From: Liolophura sinensis
Taxonomy: Eukaryota; Mollusca; Polyplacophora; Chitonida; Chitonidae
Assembly: GCF_032854445.1 (NCBI RefSeq)
Contig: NC_088303.1
Span: 23,817,501 to 23,881,500, forward strand
Reading direction: 5' to 3'
DNA: 64,000 nt
The position numbers and the translations under genes were made by a program. Positions within the stretch are counted from its first letter, which is position 1; each line of letters begins with the position of its first letter. Under the pieces are notes generated by a model. That model was given only the letters and a program-made list of their open reading frames with translations, did no database searches and was not told the DNA's origin. This document shows positions 34,131 through 45,610 of the stretch, piece by piece.

Positions 34131-35107
34131 ATAAAGAAAAAGGCAGATATTTAGTTCCGCGGAAAAACTTTATTATCGCTGCTTGAATATTTTTGCATAC
34201 TGTACTCGAATTTCAATTCATTATGCTAGGCTTTATTTCTGTAGAAAAGAAAAAGACGCCGTGGGAATTTTGCTTAAACATGTGAGGTCATATTTCTTTC
34301 AAAGTGAACGGATTTCCTGAAATTGATTACAAAAGACATTCGGCAATAACAGCGATGCTACCTTTTACACGTCTTAGCGGAATTTTAAATGTTTTGCAAC
34401 TCTCGACGAATATTAAAGAAATCAGGCACATCCCTTTTTAAACTGATTTGAACTTTTTACCCTCATAATCTCGCTATGATTGCCACTGGGCCTTTTGTCG
34501 GTAACATTAGCGCAGACAAGAATTTTCTTTTCAAATATTTACCCTCAACAAGAAAGCCCTGTTGTAGTTAACACGGCAGTCCAGATAGATTCCATGTATT
34601 CTAACAACTGCATATGAAAAAAGGCATCCATTTAAATCGACTGTCAAGTAAATCCGGTATAATCGCAGTTCATATCATCAGCTGCGAAACCATCACACTA
34701 CACCAGATTGGCTTGGTGTAAAGCCGCCCAATTCACATTGATGTCTCAGAGCCATTGTTTGCTGGTAAGTTTTCATTTGTGTTTGGGATCAAATTATGTT
34801 TTAATGCTTGACAAACTTGCGATTTGCGAGCCAGCATTCATGTTCACGATGTATACAGAACGTTTAAATTAAATACTTTAGAATATATGTGTACAATATT
34901 TAGCTACCCATGTTGTGATCGGATGAGCGTCCAACACATAAGCATAAGACCTGTCTTCACTCCCGATTAGGGTCATAGGCCTACCTTTAACTCCCGTGAC
35001 AGTCAAATAGCTGATCTAAGTTTTTTTCAGCCTTGCCAGTGTTCTGGTGTTTTTTAACAGATTCCGATAGATGGCATTATATACAAGTGTGTAACTCTAT
35101 CTCTTGA
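34131..35107. other. No gene recognised
   Basis: No supportable exon or repeat. Confidence 0.4.
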
Positions 35108-35540
35108 TCATGAAAACTTTAACTTCTGCCACTTCAGCTCCATATCTCATACTCCTAAGCAATTTCTCGCGCTGCCTGAGGCACAATTCACATGCTTGTG
35201 TCAAACACAAAGGTTATATATTAGACATTTTTGTCATTCCACTAGCCCCGACAAAAGTCTTTTTCGAACGAAGGCTGGGTTGTGAAGAAGGGGAGGATTC
35301 TGTAAACCAACCGGAAATCAGTCCTGCGGCTTTTTCGCCTGCATAAAGTTATCCTCGTCAGATCGTTCTCCAGGGACATTGGCAGCCGCAAGTGGCGCAG
35401 CTATGATATCGAAAACTTCTGGTTCCTGAATAAAGCTTCATCGACAAACCCTTCGAGGGAAACGTTTGGCGGTTACGATGTGCCGTACTCCAAAACAGCC
35501 TTCCCATACAGTCTATGTGGCATATCTCTTACTATGTGGG
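35108..35540. repeat. Dispersed repeat R1, copy 3
   Basis: Third R1 copy, same orientation: ATGAAAACTTTAACTTCTGC, CAATTTCTCGCGCTGCC, CCAACCGGAAATCAGTCCTG, ACTTCTGGTTCCTGAATAAA. The minus-strand frame has several indels relative to copy 2, so it is non-coding now. Confidence 0.87.
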
Positions 35541-35814
35541 AGCAGAGCCCGTTGTAAAACAAGAGAAAAAAAATCTGATTACCGAGTGAATTTTGCTTTT
35601 GCTGAGATTTTCCAATGTAAGATATATGTGTATATATAAAATTGTGGTGCTATGGCTTTAAGAACATTCCCTTTTTCGGGTCTCCAAAAATCCAATATGT
35701 ATGGACACCGAAATATACCCAAAGCTGAATATCAGATAGTTACGATGCACATTTCATATTTACTCAGTCGCAGCATCTATTCTTGCACAAGAAAAATTCG
35801 TTTTTAGTAAAAAT

Positions 35815-35818
<4 letters not shown>

Positions 35819-35894
<76 letters not shown>
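35819..35894. repeat. (AT)n microsatellite
   Basis: Pure AT dinucleotide run. Confidence 0.97.
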
Positions 35895-35898
<4 letters not shown>

Positions 35899-37365
35899 GA
35901 TGGTTCGAATTTTCGTGAATATCTATAGAGGATACTTGTTATAACCTGGGTAATCGTGAACTGTTTTCCTCTTACAATAAAGTTCTCACAGCTGTCATGC
36001 TTCGTAAGATATGATGTAAGACTCTGGGTTCGAGTTCTGTCCAAACAACGCCTGATCACATTACAGAACCTAACAGTTCTACTTAGCGTTTGATTTGAAT
36101 TTCTTCGGAAAAGACTAAGCGTTGAACTATGCTATCGATTTAAGAAATTTACCAAAGTTCGAAAGTTTTGTGAACCGTACACAAGGCTCTGACCACCTGG
36201 TTAGTAAACTACCGTTGATTTATGTCCTCAGGTTTGTCAGGTGCGTGAAAAACTCAAATTTAGCATACGGAACCTCAAGCGCGAGCCACTCCAGATGTAG
36301 AATGATCCCGCTTATCATGAGAAGGTGAACAAATTGAGTTCCTTGCTCTGAACTGATTTTAGCGCACTATATAGCCGCCAACAAGTCATTGAGCACTACA
36401 TCAGGATTTCTAACCCGTGAGTTTAGCACCTGAAGAGATAACAGGTTCTGGGTCAATGTCAATCTGCTAGCCCTTCTAACCTATGTTTGATCCCTATAAG
36501 ACAATCAGATACATGTTTTTAACGACTCCATAACGGCATGGTCTGTGATTGTTATCGCATTGCCCGGAATCGCCATTGTTCACCATTGTAGTGTGTGAAG
36601 ACACTGAAGGCCTACTTTATCGTTAACCGGATCTGCCCTGGCCTGTACTCAACTCTATTATGATCACGACTGAAACAACCGCTACCAAAATCAGAAACAC
36701 CTTCACGAGGAAATCGGTACCATCTGTTTCTGAGATGGTAAATTATCTCTTTGGCCCACAGGTCTGTAAACAAAATTATATCTTGATCAGATAGGGTATA
36801 AAATTTACAAACCTAGGTCAACCTTTTGACCTAGTTTACACCCAACATCTGGTAGTTTGCCTGGCTATCCATGTAATTGTTAGATCAAGAAACCTAATTT
36901 CCTGCGTGCAATAATATCAATACAAAGTAAAAGTAATACACCAAGTGATGGAGAAAATAAATAATCGACTGATCTAGAAAGATAATAATATACAATCATA
37001 AACTGTAATAAATAGGAGATAAATAAACGCCAGAACTACCTAAATCCTAATCCCTCAGCTGTTAGAGTTCTTTTGCACAGTGTGGTGATAAGTTGAAGTC
37101 CCGTAGCTTTGTGATGATATACGTTTGACTTATCACTAAGACATAACATAGTATGTTGGACTCTCATAGCTTTTTGGAAGGAAACAGAAAAGGTGATAAG
37201 TTAGAATCTCATGATGTTGGAAGGATATAAGAATGAATCATCCCTAAGGCATATATGAATGCAGTATGAATGACTATGGTTCAACGCCACATTGGAAACA
37301 TTTCAGCAATGTACATGATATGATATCAGGAGGTATGTGAAGTAGCGAAGTGGCTCTCTACGCGC

Positions 37366-37455
37366 ACTCCGGTGTTATCCGCCCATAAACCCCCGCCGTC
37401 TTATAAGTGACAAACCCTTGAGTACGCCGTTAACATAAATCAGGTAAATATATAA
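37366..37455 (+). mobile_element. SINE family 1, short 3' fragment
   Basis: CCGCCGTCTTATAAGTGACA, then CTTGAGTACGCCGTTAACAT and an A-rich end match the family 3' end with substitutions. Confidence 0.78.
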
Positions 37456-38969
37456 AATGTGCCCCACCAAGTCTTCTCTATAGCTTATTAGTGTCATATA
37501 CTGTGTGGAGCATTTGTTTGAAAATGGGTACAAAAATTGCAGTCGTTAGCGAAAACCCGTCCGCAAAAAGCCGTTATTCAAAGACAAAATCAGAAGACAT
37601 GAGACGGTATGCCAAAAGTCACTCGTCCTGGCAAGTATCGAATTTGGCCTTGGTCTAGTTTCCATGCATTAAAAGTCATAGAACGTATCTCAGCACACTG
37701 GGAGATGTCCTACCGGAAAGAGTTTCTGACCACAGAAAGCAGGTAAAAGTGAGCAAAATTTCACCCTCCCTGGATGACCTGCGACTGAGTCCATTTCTGA
37801 ATTCGATAAACTTTTGCCAAGCATGAGCAAACATCATACGGAAGGTTAAATTAAAATATTTATATACAATATTTATATTTATTCGATAAAATATTATTAA
37901 TTTAATCTACGCTCTGTTTTTCTGTTTGTTGCGAAAGCAGAAATAACACACTAAAATGTCCTTAAGTTTTAAACGAATGTTTGCCAATGCTAAAGATTTT
38001 CGATGGTGAACGAATGGATAAAGGGATGGACACATGGGCACACGGAACCACTTGACTTCAGCAACACACTTTGGTTTAGTTTTACGTCTAGACTTTGGTT
38101 CATTATGTTTAAAAATTGCACACTTCTTTCTCGGATATTATATTCAATAAATTAATAATAATCTTATGCTATACGTTGTGAAGAGAATGAATTCCCTAAT
38201 CCAACTTCGGTAGCGGATAACTGTAGCTTCCGTGTAATGAACACACAAGTTTGAACGTACAAAACATGTGTCATTTTTACAATTCGTATGGAATCAGTGG
38301 TTATACACGCGTGGATAACTTTCATTTCCTTGTGGGCAGTTGTCGCAGTTTGTAAATGTACCATAATGGCGTTTCTGTAATAACATTGATGGAAATATTG
38401 TTAGCTCCTGTGGTGTAAACACCGAAGAAGTCTAACAAACGAATGTAATCTAACAGCAAGCGCTTAATTCTGATGGAGTACATGTAGTTTACAGCCAATC
38501 TATTTGATACCCCACTGTGTTTTGTTTCAACACGAAGTTTCAGACATCTAAGAGACAAACTTTTTACAAGTGCTGTGAATACGGAATAATTTCTGATGAT
38601 GGGACCAAATGACATAGCTGTAATAGCATAAGAAAATATGTGTATGTGTAGGCATTCATGGTGCTAGTAAGTGGAGTGGCTGTTAATGTTTTCTAAACCT
38701 TGTTATGTATAATATTTATTTATTTATTTTAATTATTCGATTCTTGCTGTACACATTGTATTACCTAGAAAGCGTCAGACAGGAAAGTAGAATTCTGTCA
38801 ATTCTTCCAGCACTTCAATACATCATGATGTCAGGTATTGTCATTTGAGTTAATATCACTTGATTGCACGCCATTGCTTTCTCTATCGATCACTGCCTAC
38901 GATAACATATCCGCAAAAAAATAATTTTGAGCAAGATCGTAATTATGCTTTTCGTAAAACTCTTCGGAA

Positions 38970-39070
38970 AAAATCGAAGCCCCCCGGAATCTCAGGATGT
39001 AGCTTCCGGTACTGTAGAGCTCAACTCCCAGCCCTTTTTGTTTAGCTAACTAATCACAGATCAGGCATTT
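38970..39070. repeat. Decayed dispersed repeat, copy 2
   Basis: Partner of 33830-33910 (CCGGAATCTCAGGATGTAGC; CAGCCCTTTTTGTTTAGCTA; AATCACAGATCAGGCAT). Confidence 0.7.
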
Positions 39071-40286
39071 TTTTCAAAATGTCAGCGTTCTCTTTCATGG
39101 TCCAGATGGCTCGCTCACAAAACCCTGACATTTTTAGTTTTCAACATTTATATTTAGGAGAGAGCAGCGATTGGACAGAAAGAGCAATCACAAAATGACG
39201 CTACCACACAAAGGTTATAACGTTATCAGTATTCAATAATAATCCTCGAAAATAGCAGAACTTTCCACAGAACAATGAGTTATATATTTATTATTCAACA
39301 TTTACGTGATAAAGAGAGATCTGAATGTTTGATTTTGTTTGCAAAAGTTCTTTTTACTCCGAGGATATGTCAATTTTAGATAATGTGCTCTGATTCATTT
39401 CATTCGACGCTAGTTCAAATCATGAATTTTTTTCAGAAATTGATTTTTTTCAACTGCACAACTGTAAAAGTCCAGATGCCATCTTCTGTTATCTTTATTG
39501 ATTCACTGGAACTGGTTACAGAAGGCATTTTTACAAGAGAATGAAGCATTAATCGTAGCTTTTCCGTTGTCTTCGTCCACTTTAAAATTTATTGCAAACG
39601 TCAGTCGAGACTGAGGAAATCCGAAGACATTACATTTAAGTTAATTGACCAGAGTTAAATTGTCTTCTTCATTTAGCTCTAAACATACAGCTGCAGTGTT
39701 GGCAAAAACCTGGAACAATCCTTTTGCAACGATTATTTTTTTTCCACATCGAGAGCCACCATCATTTTCACGAAACAGTATGGTGCTAATGAATGAACCA
39801 TTTCACACATTAAGCACGACTGGAAAGGGGGGCCATGACTAGACTTATTTATTAGAACCACTTTAGTCGCAAAATCTTCTCAAAGATCGTACCGGAGTTC
39901 ATCAATCAGGCATTCGAAATACAAACATGTCATTAAATGCGCTTTATCTGTCACGAACTGAAAAGTTTGGAACCACTTATGTTTCCTTGAAATTTCCTTG
40001 AAGTCAGTTAAACTCATGGCAAATCCATTCAAAGACAGCCAGTATTTTCTGATGGACATGTCGTCAAAACGTTTCATTTCTTACAGAACAATCTTTGGAG
40101 AGTAACGGTTTCACACGTTTTGTGACAGCTAATGCATCCTTACATTATATGGTTTGTGACAAAAACTGGTCTGGAATAAAATGTCACATTCTGTTACACA
40201 TTTGTTAATACAATTAAGGTGTCTCCGTGACTGATCCTCTATTGCTATCTAAATTACGCCAAATTCTTTTCATTGAAATGAAGGAA

Positions 40287-40347
40287 ATTTCCATTTATTT
40301 ATTTATTTATTTATTTATTTACTTATTTATTAATTTTTATTTATTTG
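40287..40347. repeat. (TTTA)n microsatellite
   Basis: Tetranucleotide run with a few interruptions. Confidence 0.93.
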
Positions 40348-40563
40348 TAATATGTGATTTATGCGTTTTTCACAAGAGGACTGCCGAAACATTTTAATTA
40401 GACATGTGAATAATATGGGATTCCATCAGATAATGTCCTTAACATCGGAGTTTAAAAAAGAATTGCTGTTTTAAATAACCAGGTGTTTTCTATGACAACC
40501 CCTGAAAAGCTGAACAAACGAGGGCCTATATGTCTATGCAACCAAGAATCCAACAACCTAATA

Positions 40564-40785
40564 ATTATTTATTTATTTAATTGATGTTTTACGCCGTACT
40601 CAAAAACATTTCACTTATACGACAGCAACCAGCATTATGAAGGGAGGAAACCGGGCAGAACCCGAAGACCATCCGCAGGTTGTTGCTAGACCTTCCCACT
40701 TGCACTCACAGCGACGGCATTGGTAAGTCTCCTCAGCCATTGCGCCGCGTTAACGTGATAATCCCCTCGGTTACGGAGGTCGCCG
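40564..40785 (-). mobile_element. SINE family 1, near full length, alternative tRNA-like head, with TSD
   Basis: Reverse-strand body and tail, with the head reading (minus) CCTCCGTAACCGAGGGGATT. The 11-bp repeat ACAACCTAATA at 40553-40563 and 40786-40796 is the target-site duplication. The head differs from that of 10306-10568 but matches the copy at 41943. Confidence 0.93.
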
Positions 40786-41167
40786 ACAACCTAATATGAC
40801 ACAAATGAAATACTTTGTAATAAAAGAGTATTGAGTAAAGTGTAATAAAGAGTCGATAACAAAATCTAACGGAAGACACAGAAGAATGTATGTTTATGAA
40901 GTCCCCAATAGACATAATGTAGAGAAAGGCTTTCCCGAGAACTCCATAGTGTCACGACTATTGATCAAATATCTAATTGAAGTGTCACGTAAACATACTT
41001 ATGCAATAGTGGTTAGAATTATGTGCGGGGCAAACCAGAGTGAGGTATGTTGGACACCATCACTTTTCTCATTTACCTTACAAACATGCATATCTTGGAA
41101 CATTCACACAACGCACTTTAGTCCTTGTATTCTCACGTGACGTTTTGTCATTACCATAGAAAATAAG

Positions 41168-41321
41168 CGTGGGAAGGTCTTCCAGTAACCTGCGGATGTT
41201 CGTGGGTTTTCCCCGGGATCTGCCCGGTTTTCTCCCACCATAATGCTGGCCGCCATCGTATAAGTGAAATTATCTTGAGTAAGGCGTAAAACAGCAATCA
41301 ATTAAATAAATAAATAAATAA
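41168..41321 (+). mobile_element. SINE family 1, 5'-truncated, with TSD
   Basis: Starts at CGTGGGAAGGTCTTCCAGTA and ends in (AAAT)n. Target-site duplication ATAGAAAATAAG / ATAGAAGATAAG at 41156-41167 and 41322-41333, one mismatch. Confidence 0.92.
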
Positions 41322-41749
41322 ATAGAAGATAAGTTTGAAGTCTTACCGAATTCGCCAACCTGCAAGAAGGACAAAACACGGAGTTTCCTAAATTACCTGG
41401 GAATCCGGTAGAACGCAGTGACGTTCATGTAAACCACCGAGAAACAGTCGCCGACGAGCATCTATTGCATTGCATTCTGGGAAGTGTCAGCAAATGAAAG
41501 GTCCCCTTTTACTCACCACCCCACAGCGTCAGTTTTGCTCGTTTAGTTTCGTGACCGATTTGCGTTAACTGGTCACTAGGCTGACTTTTGATTTTGATGC
41601 ATTTTAGGAACGTATTAAACAAATTCTGTACAAATGTCTTTCTTAAAGTAAGAAATACGTTTGAATCTACAAATCAAATTAAATTTGCTTGCTCTTCGTT
41701 TACCCTCCATTCAGATGAAAGGATACTTTCTCTTCATGCGAAGGGACCA

Positions 41750-41942
41750 TGTCATTCACGTAAAGAGACAAGCGATGTTCACCTGAACAGACAATTGCCA
41801 TTCAACTGGCGGGAAAAGAGACGTTCACACGAGGAAATAGTTGACGTTCATGTGAAGAGACAAGTGACGTTTACCTGAAAAGACAAATGACGTTTACGTG
41901 AAGAGACTAGTGACATTCATGTGAAGGGAAAAATGACGTTCG
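41750..41942. repeat. Degenerate 23-bp tandem array, left part
   Basis: Repeats of GACGTTCACCTGAAGAGACA with variants (GTGAAGAGACAAGTGACGTT) follow one another at about 23-bp spacing. The array is interrupted by the SINE at 41943. Confidence 0.85.
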
Positions 41943-42215
41943 GGGCCTCAGTAACCGAGGGGATTAGCACAACAGCACATACACAATGACTCAGGTGCCT
42001 CTCACCAATGCGGTCGCTGTGAGTTCAAGTCCAGCTCATGCTGGCTTCCTGTCCGGCTGTAAGTGGGAAGATCCCCAGCAATCTGCGGATGACCGTGGGT
42101 TTTCCCGTGCTCTGCCCAGTCTCCACCCACCATGATGCTGGCCGCCGTCCTTATAAGTGAAATATTCTTGGGTACGGCGTAAAACATCAACCAAATAAAT
42201 CAAATTAATAAATAA
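41943..42215 (+). mobile_element. SINE family 1, full length, alternative head, inside a tandem array
   Basis: Head GGGCCTCAGTAACCGAGGGG, box B GAGTTCAAGTCC, body TGGATGACC-type variant, 3' end TTCTTGGGTACGGCGTAAAA, and an AAATAA-rich tail. The flanking 23-bp repeats make the exact target-site duplication ambiguous (AAAATGACGTT / AAAAGTGACTTT). Confidence 0.92.
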
Positions 42216-42352
42216 AAGTGACTTTCACCAGAAAAGATAATTGACGCCTGAATGATGAAAAGTGATGTTCACCTGGCCGGAAAAGTGAAATTCACCTGAG
42301 GAGACTGCTGACGTTCACCTGAAGAGACAAGTGACGTTCATCTGAGCAGACA
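42216..42352. repeat. Degenerate 23-bp tandem array, right part
   Basis: Units resume after the SINE: GTGATGTTCACCTGG, CTGACGTTCACCTGAAGAGA, CAAGTGACGTTCATCTGAGC. Confidence 0.85.
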
Positions 42353-45300
42353 ATTGGGAACTCCGTCCCGACTGTAATAGAACGGTCCAAAGCTATGCAC
42401 TTTTTTCTTCTTTTTTTATTACGTCACAGTTATTGGTGTAAATGTGCTCACTTAAGAGTAGTGCACAAGCACCGCAACTTCGTAGAAGAAAACAGTGTGT
42501 TGTACTACGATTCCTCTCCCACAAGCTTCACGTCCGAGCGCCTAAGCTACCCTTCGAATACAGTGTATGGCGCATTTGTCAAATGTAGTCCGGTAATACA
42601 CCGAAGCATGATATGTTTTCTCTTGCATATGCAATGCTCTTGGCTGGATTATAATTTTGTCATGCACCGAACATATAATAAATATGCGACTGTATTCGCT
42701 TCAGCTTCGATCTTATCACGATGCAATACGCATCCCCCAAGGAAGTTGCGTGTGAAGGCCGAGTTCTGATTATGAATCTGGGCATATGTACTGGCAAGGG
42801 TGCATCTTGTTCTTCAGCGCCGGACCTTTGATCTCACGCTGCAACAAGGCATCAATGAGGGCAAGTCTAAATTACACCCGGCCTACCAATGGAAAGAATT
42901 GACCGAAGTCAGTTAGAGTTAAGCCTGTCTTGTTCTCTCGAACAATACAAACAGGAGAAGCCAATTTCACGCAGTCAGACCCGATGTTTCCCAGAAGCGT
43001 ACTGCACGGATGGTCCTTTATGTAAATACTAATTCAACGCGACGCAGTAATTGCCACCTCATTGCCGGCGACGTCCATTCATATTCAACCAGCTTCGAGG
43101 AGACCTTTGTGATTACAGCTTTTTCGAATCGCTCGTCATTGTCATAAAATCACAATAGGCTGCAAGAAAGCTTCAGATTTAACTGCAAAGCCAGATTTGT
43201 TCCTTTGTCAAATGGGTACGACAGAAAGACAGAGAAGGAAAACACTGAACAAATTACGAAATCAAAGCTGGTACTTCACGCCACGGCGTTTTTGTTCACC
43301 CAAAGTTCATCACAAGGGAAATACCCCTCAAGTACATATACCAAAGGCACTGGTTTCATAGCATTGAAACTTACTATTACCATGCAGGCTTTGTACACAG
43401 CCTGAAGAATATGAATGACCACAACATAGCAACACAACATAATTTGATGTAAAGGTGCAGGACTTTTAGGGTCAACAGCCACATTTTCAAAGAGCCCAGA
43501 AGAAAACAAATGCCAGCAACTATCCAGTACAAATGCTTTTCATAAACAAAATAAAGACATCGATGTGTAAATATAAAACATTTTTTTCAGCGGATTTCCA
43601 GAAAGGATATATAGAGTTCCAAGCACTTTTGCGAAGAGATGCCTGTAATACGGTTTTTGTGAAGTCAAGTTTATATACCAATGTCACATATTTAATTTTC
43701 CATCGTTCGAACACGGGTACATTCTCACTTCGAACACGGGTGCCGTGTTCGATAAAACACGTTTCAAGGGCCGTGGGGCTGTAGGCATGTGATCTTGGGG
43801 GAAAAGAGTAAGAGGATTTTAACGAGTGTAATAGTAATTTGATTTCTGTGCTAGCCGAAGACAAGCGGTTACTCCTCACGTTGTGTTCAGGTCCCAGGAT
43901 CCCGTAACGATCTTAGACTTAAGTCAAAACTTTAATCATTAAATTTGGCGTGTTCCTTTCCGTTGTTTAGTCGAAACTTGATGTAGAATAACTTACCCAG
44001 AATTTTCGTCGTCAAGCAATATTACATCAGAAATAATAATATTAAAGTGATTTTGAATTTTGATTTACGTCTTAAATCGCTTCGTGGCCCAGGGCCCTGT
44101 TTTACAAAGTGCTCTACGTGAATGTGATACTTAGGACCTCAGCAGCAAGGATTCGTTCCCTTTGGCCAGGACGACTATATAGCCAAACCACTGTGTATCT
44201 AGACTCTAGTCCTGCATGAAGATAATAAGCTTCAACTTCAAAATTTATCGTTTTTTTTTATTCTTGATATGAAAAGAAGTGAAAATGTTTAACAAATCTC
44301 TGCCCTTTAAAATGTTTGGCTTCACCTAAAACATCTGTGGAGCTTTTGATTGGGTGAAATTCCATCAAAGCGTTGCCTGTTGCCGAAACAGGGGCTGGTC
44401 CGATCATGGTAACCCCGTTCACTCGGCCCTGTGAGTTTCAACACCAAGAGGTGACATCGGGCTATCCGACGATATGAAACGAAAATGAAAAACGTGTTCA
44501 TTTGACGGGAGGTGATTCCGGCGGGAGTTACAAGATGATTACAAATTGATTTTTGACACCGCGGACGTCTCGGCGGAAATGAAATTTACCCTTATCATCA
44601 GGTTTAGAAGCGGTTGGCGTAGTAATTGATTTTTATTAAGTCTCGATGTGAGCTGTCGGACCTGGTGGTCACGCATAGCGCCATCAGATGAAAAGCGCTT
44701 ACACGGCTGATCTGGGAGTTGGATTAAGACCATGAACTCTTTGGTCGGAATCGCTGCGAGGGCTCACTTAAGCTTTTATAACAGGATGTAACAAGGGTAT
44801 GTGAACTGTTTACAGAAGACGGGGAGATTTTCGTACAAAGCCACTTCACCTTTCACATTTGGGGCAGTCCAACACGCTACAAGTACTAATCACTCTTCAA
44901 GTCTCGAACGTGTTAACCCATGATGAAGTTTATAGATATTTATACTACTTGTCACATGGAGTATGCCACCGCCACAGTTATATGCCCTTCACGACAAGGT
45001 GGAATCTTTGCAGAAAAGAAATAAAAGGTTTACATGTATAAAACATAATCGTCATGCGATGTTGTATCTTATCTCGCATCCTAACCGCTTTATCCCGTGG
45101 TATTTTTCAAATGAGGTGATGTCCGAGATTAAAAGATGCTTTCAATTATTTTATAAGACACTCAAAGTAGTTGTTCGATCCGGGCCTCGGGCATGGAGTT
45201 CTGAAGATTGTCCCTCCCTCCACTGCTCTTGGGGCTTTACTGGCAAAAAGCAGTCGACAGTATCCATTAGCTTAGTTCGTATGACATAAACTTCCGTGGA

Positions 45301-45435
45301 GATCTCCAGTATGGCTCTTACTTTGATATTACGCTATTGCTGAAAATATGTATGGCCGATAGTTTATTTATATATTTACTTTATTTATCGTGCACAATCT
45401 TGAAAAATGTCAGTCAGTTAATTTATCTGATTGTT
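42353..45435. other. No gene recognised
   Basis: The frame 42395-42769 (+, 124 codons, MHFFLLFLLRHS start) begins with a leader-like stretch but has no domain, and it overlaps a T-rich tract. 44480-44720 is a more complex, AT-balanced patch with two ATTGATTTTT words and TAATTGAT, a possible regulatory element. A 10-bp-stem hairpin lies at 43730-43752. Confidence 0.35.
43730..43752. other. Perfect 10-bp hairpin next to a direct repeat
   Basis: TCGAACACGG and CCGTGTTCGA pair perfectly around GTG. A further direct copy of TTCGAACACGGGT begins at about 43707. Confidence 0.85.
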
Positions 45436-45439
45436 GTAT

Positions 45440-45610
45440 CTCGCCATAGTGAAGAATTGCTCACGGATACGATGGCGGTCAGTTTCATGGATGGAGGAAA
45501 CCAAAGTGTCTCGCCTAAACCACCCATGATATTGAGGAGTTTCCCACGTGTCACATACGGATATACACACCATACTAGTGGAAGACAAACGTCTTTCAAC
45601 GAATCTTTGA
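45440..45610. mobile_element. SINE-like element, family 3
   Basis: ACGATGGCGGTCAGTTTCAT, then GGATGGAGGAAACCAAAGTG, ACCACCCATG and CCCACGTGTCACATACGGAT. Shares its core with 33994 and 53655 and its second half with about 49775-49940, which ends TCGTTAAACCATGATCATTC. Orientation is not settled. Confidence 0.65.

Larger units (their letters stand above)
35895..40286. other. Largely empty stretch with repeat fragments
   Basis: No gene recognised. Contains a hairpin of two TAGGTCAA-type arms (36809-36837), a SINE fragment (37366-37455) and the second copy of the 33.8-kb repeat (38970-39070). Open frames at 38164-38364, 38322-38615 and others lack protein-like character. Confidence 0.4.

Noticed and set aside
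42395-42769. A 124-residue secreted protein
   Set aside because: The leader-like start comes from a T-rich tract and the rest has no domain, repeat or splice support.
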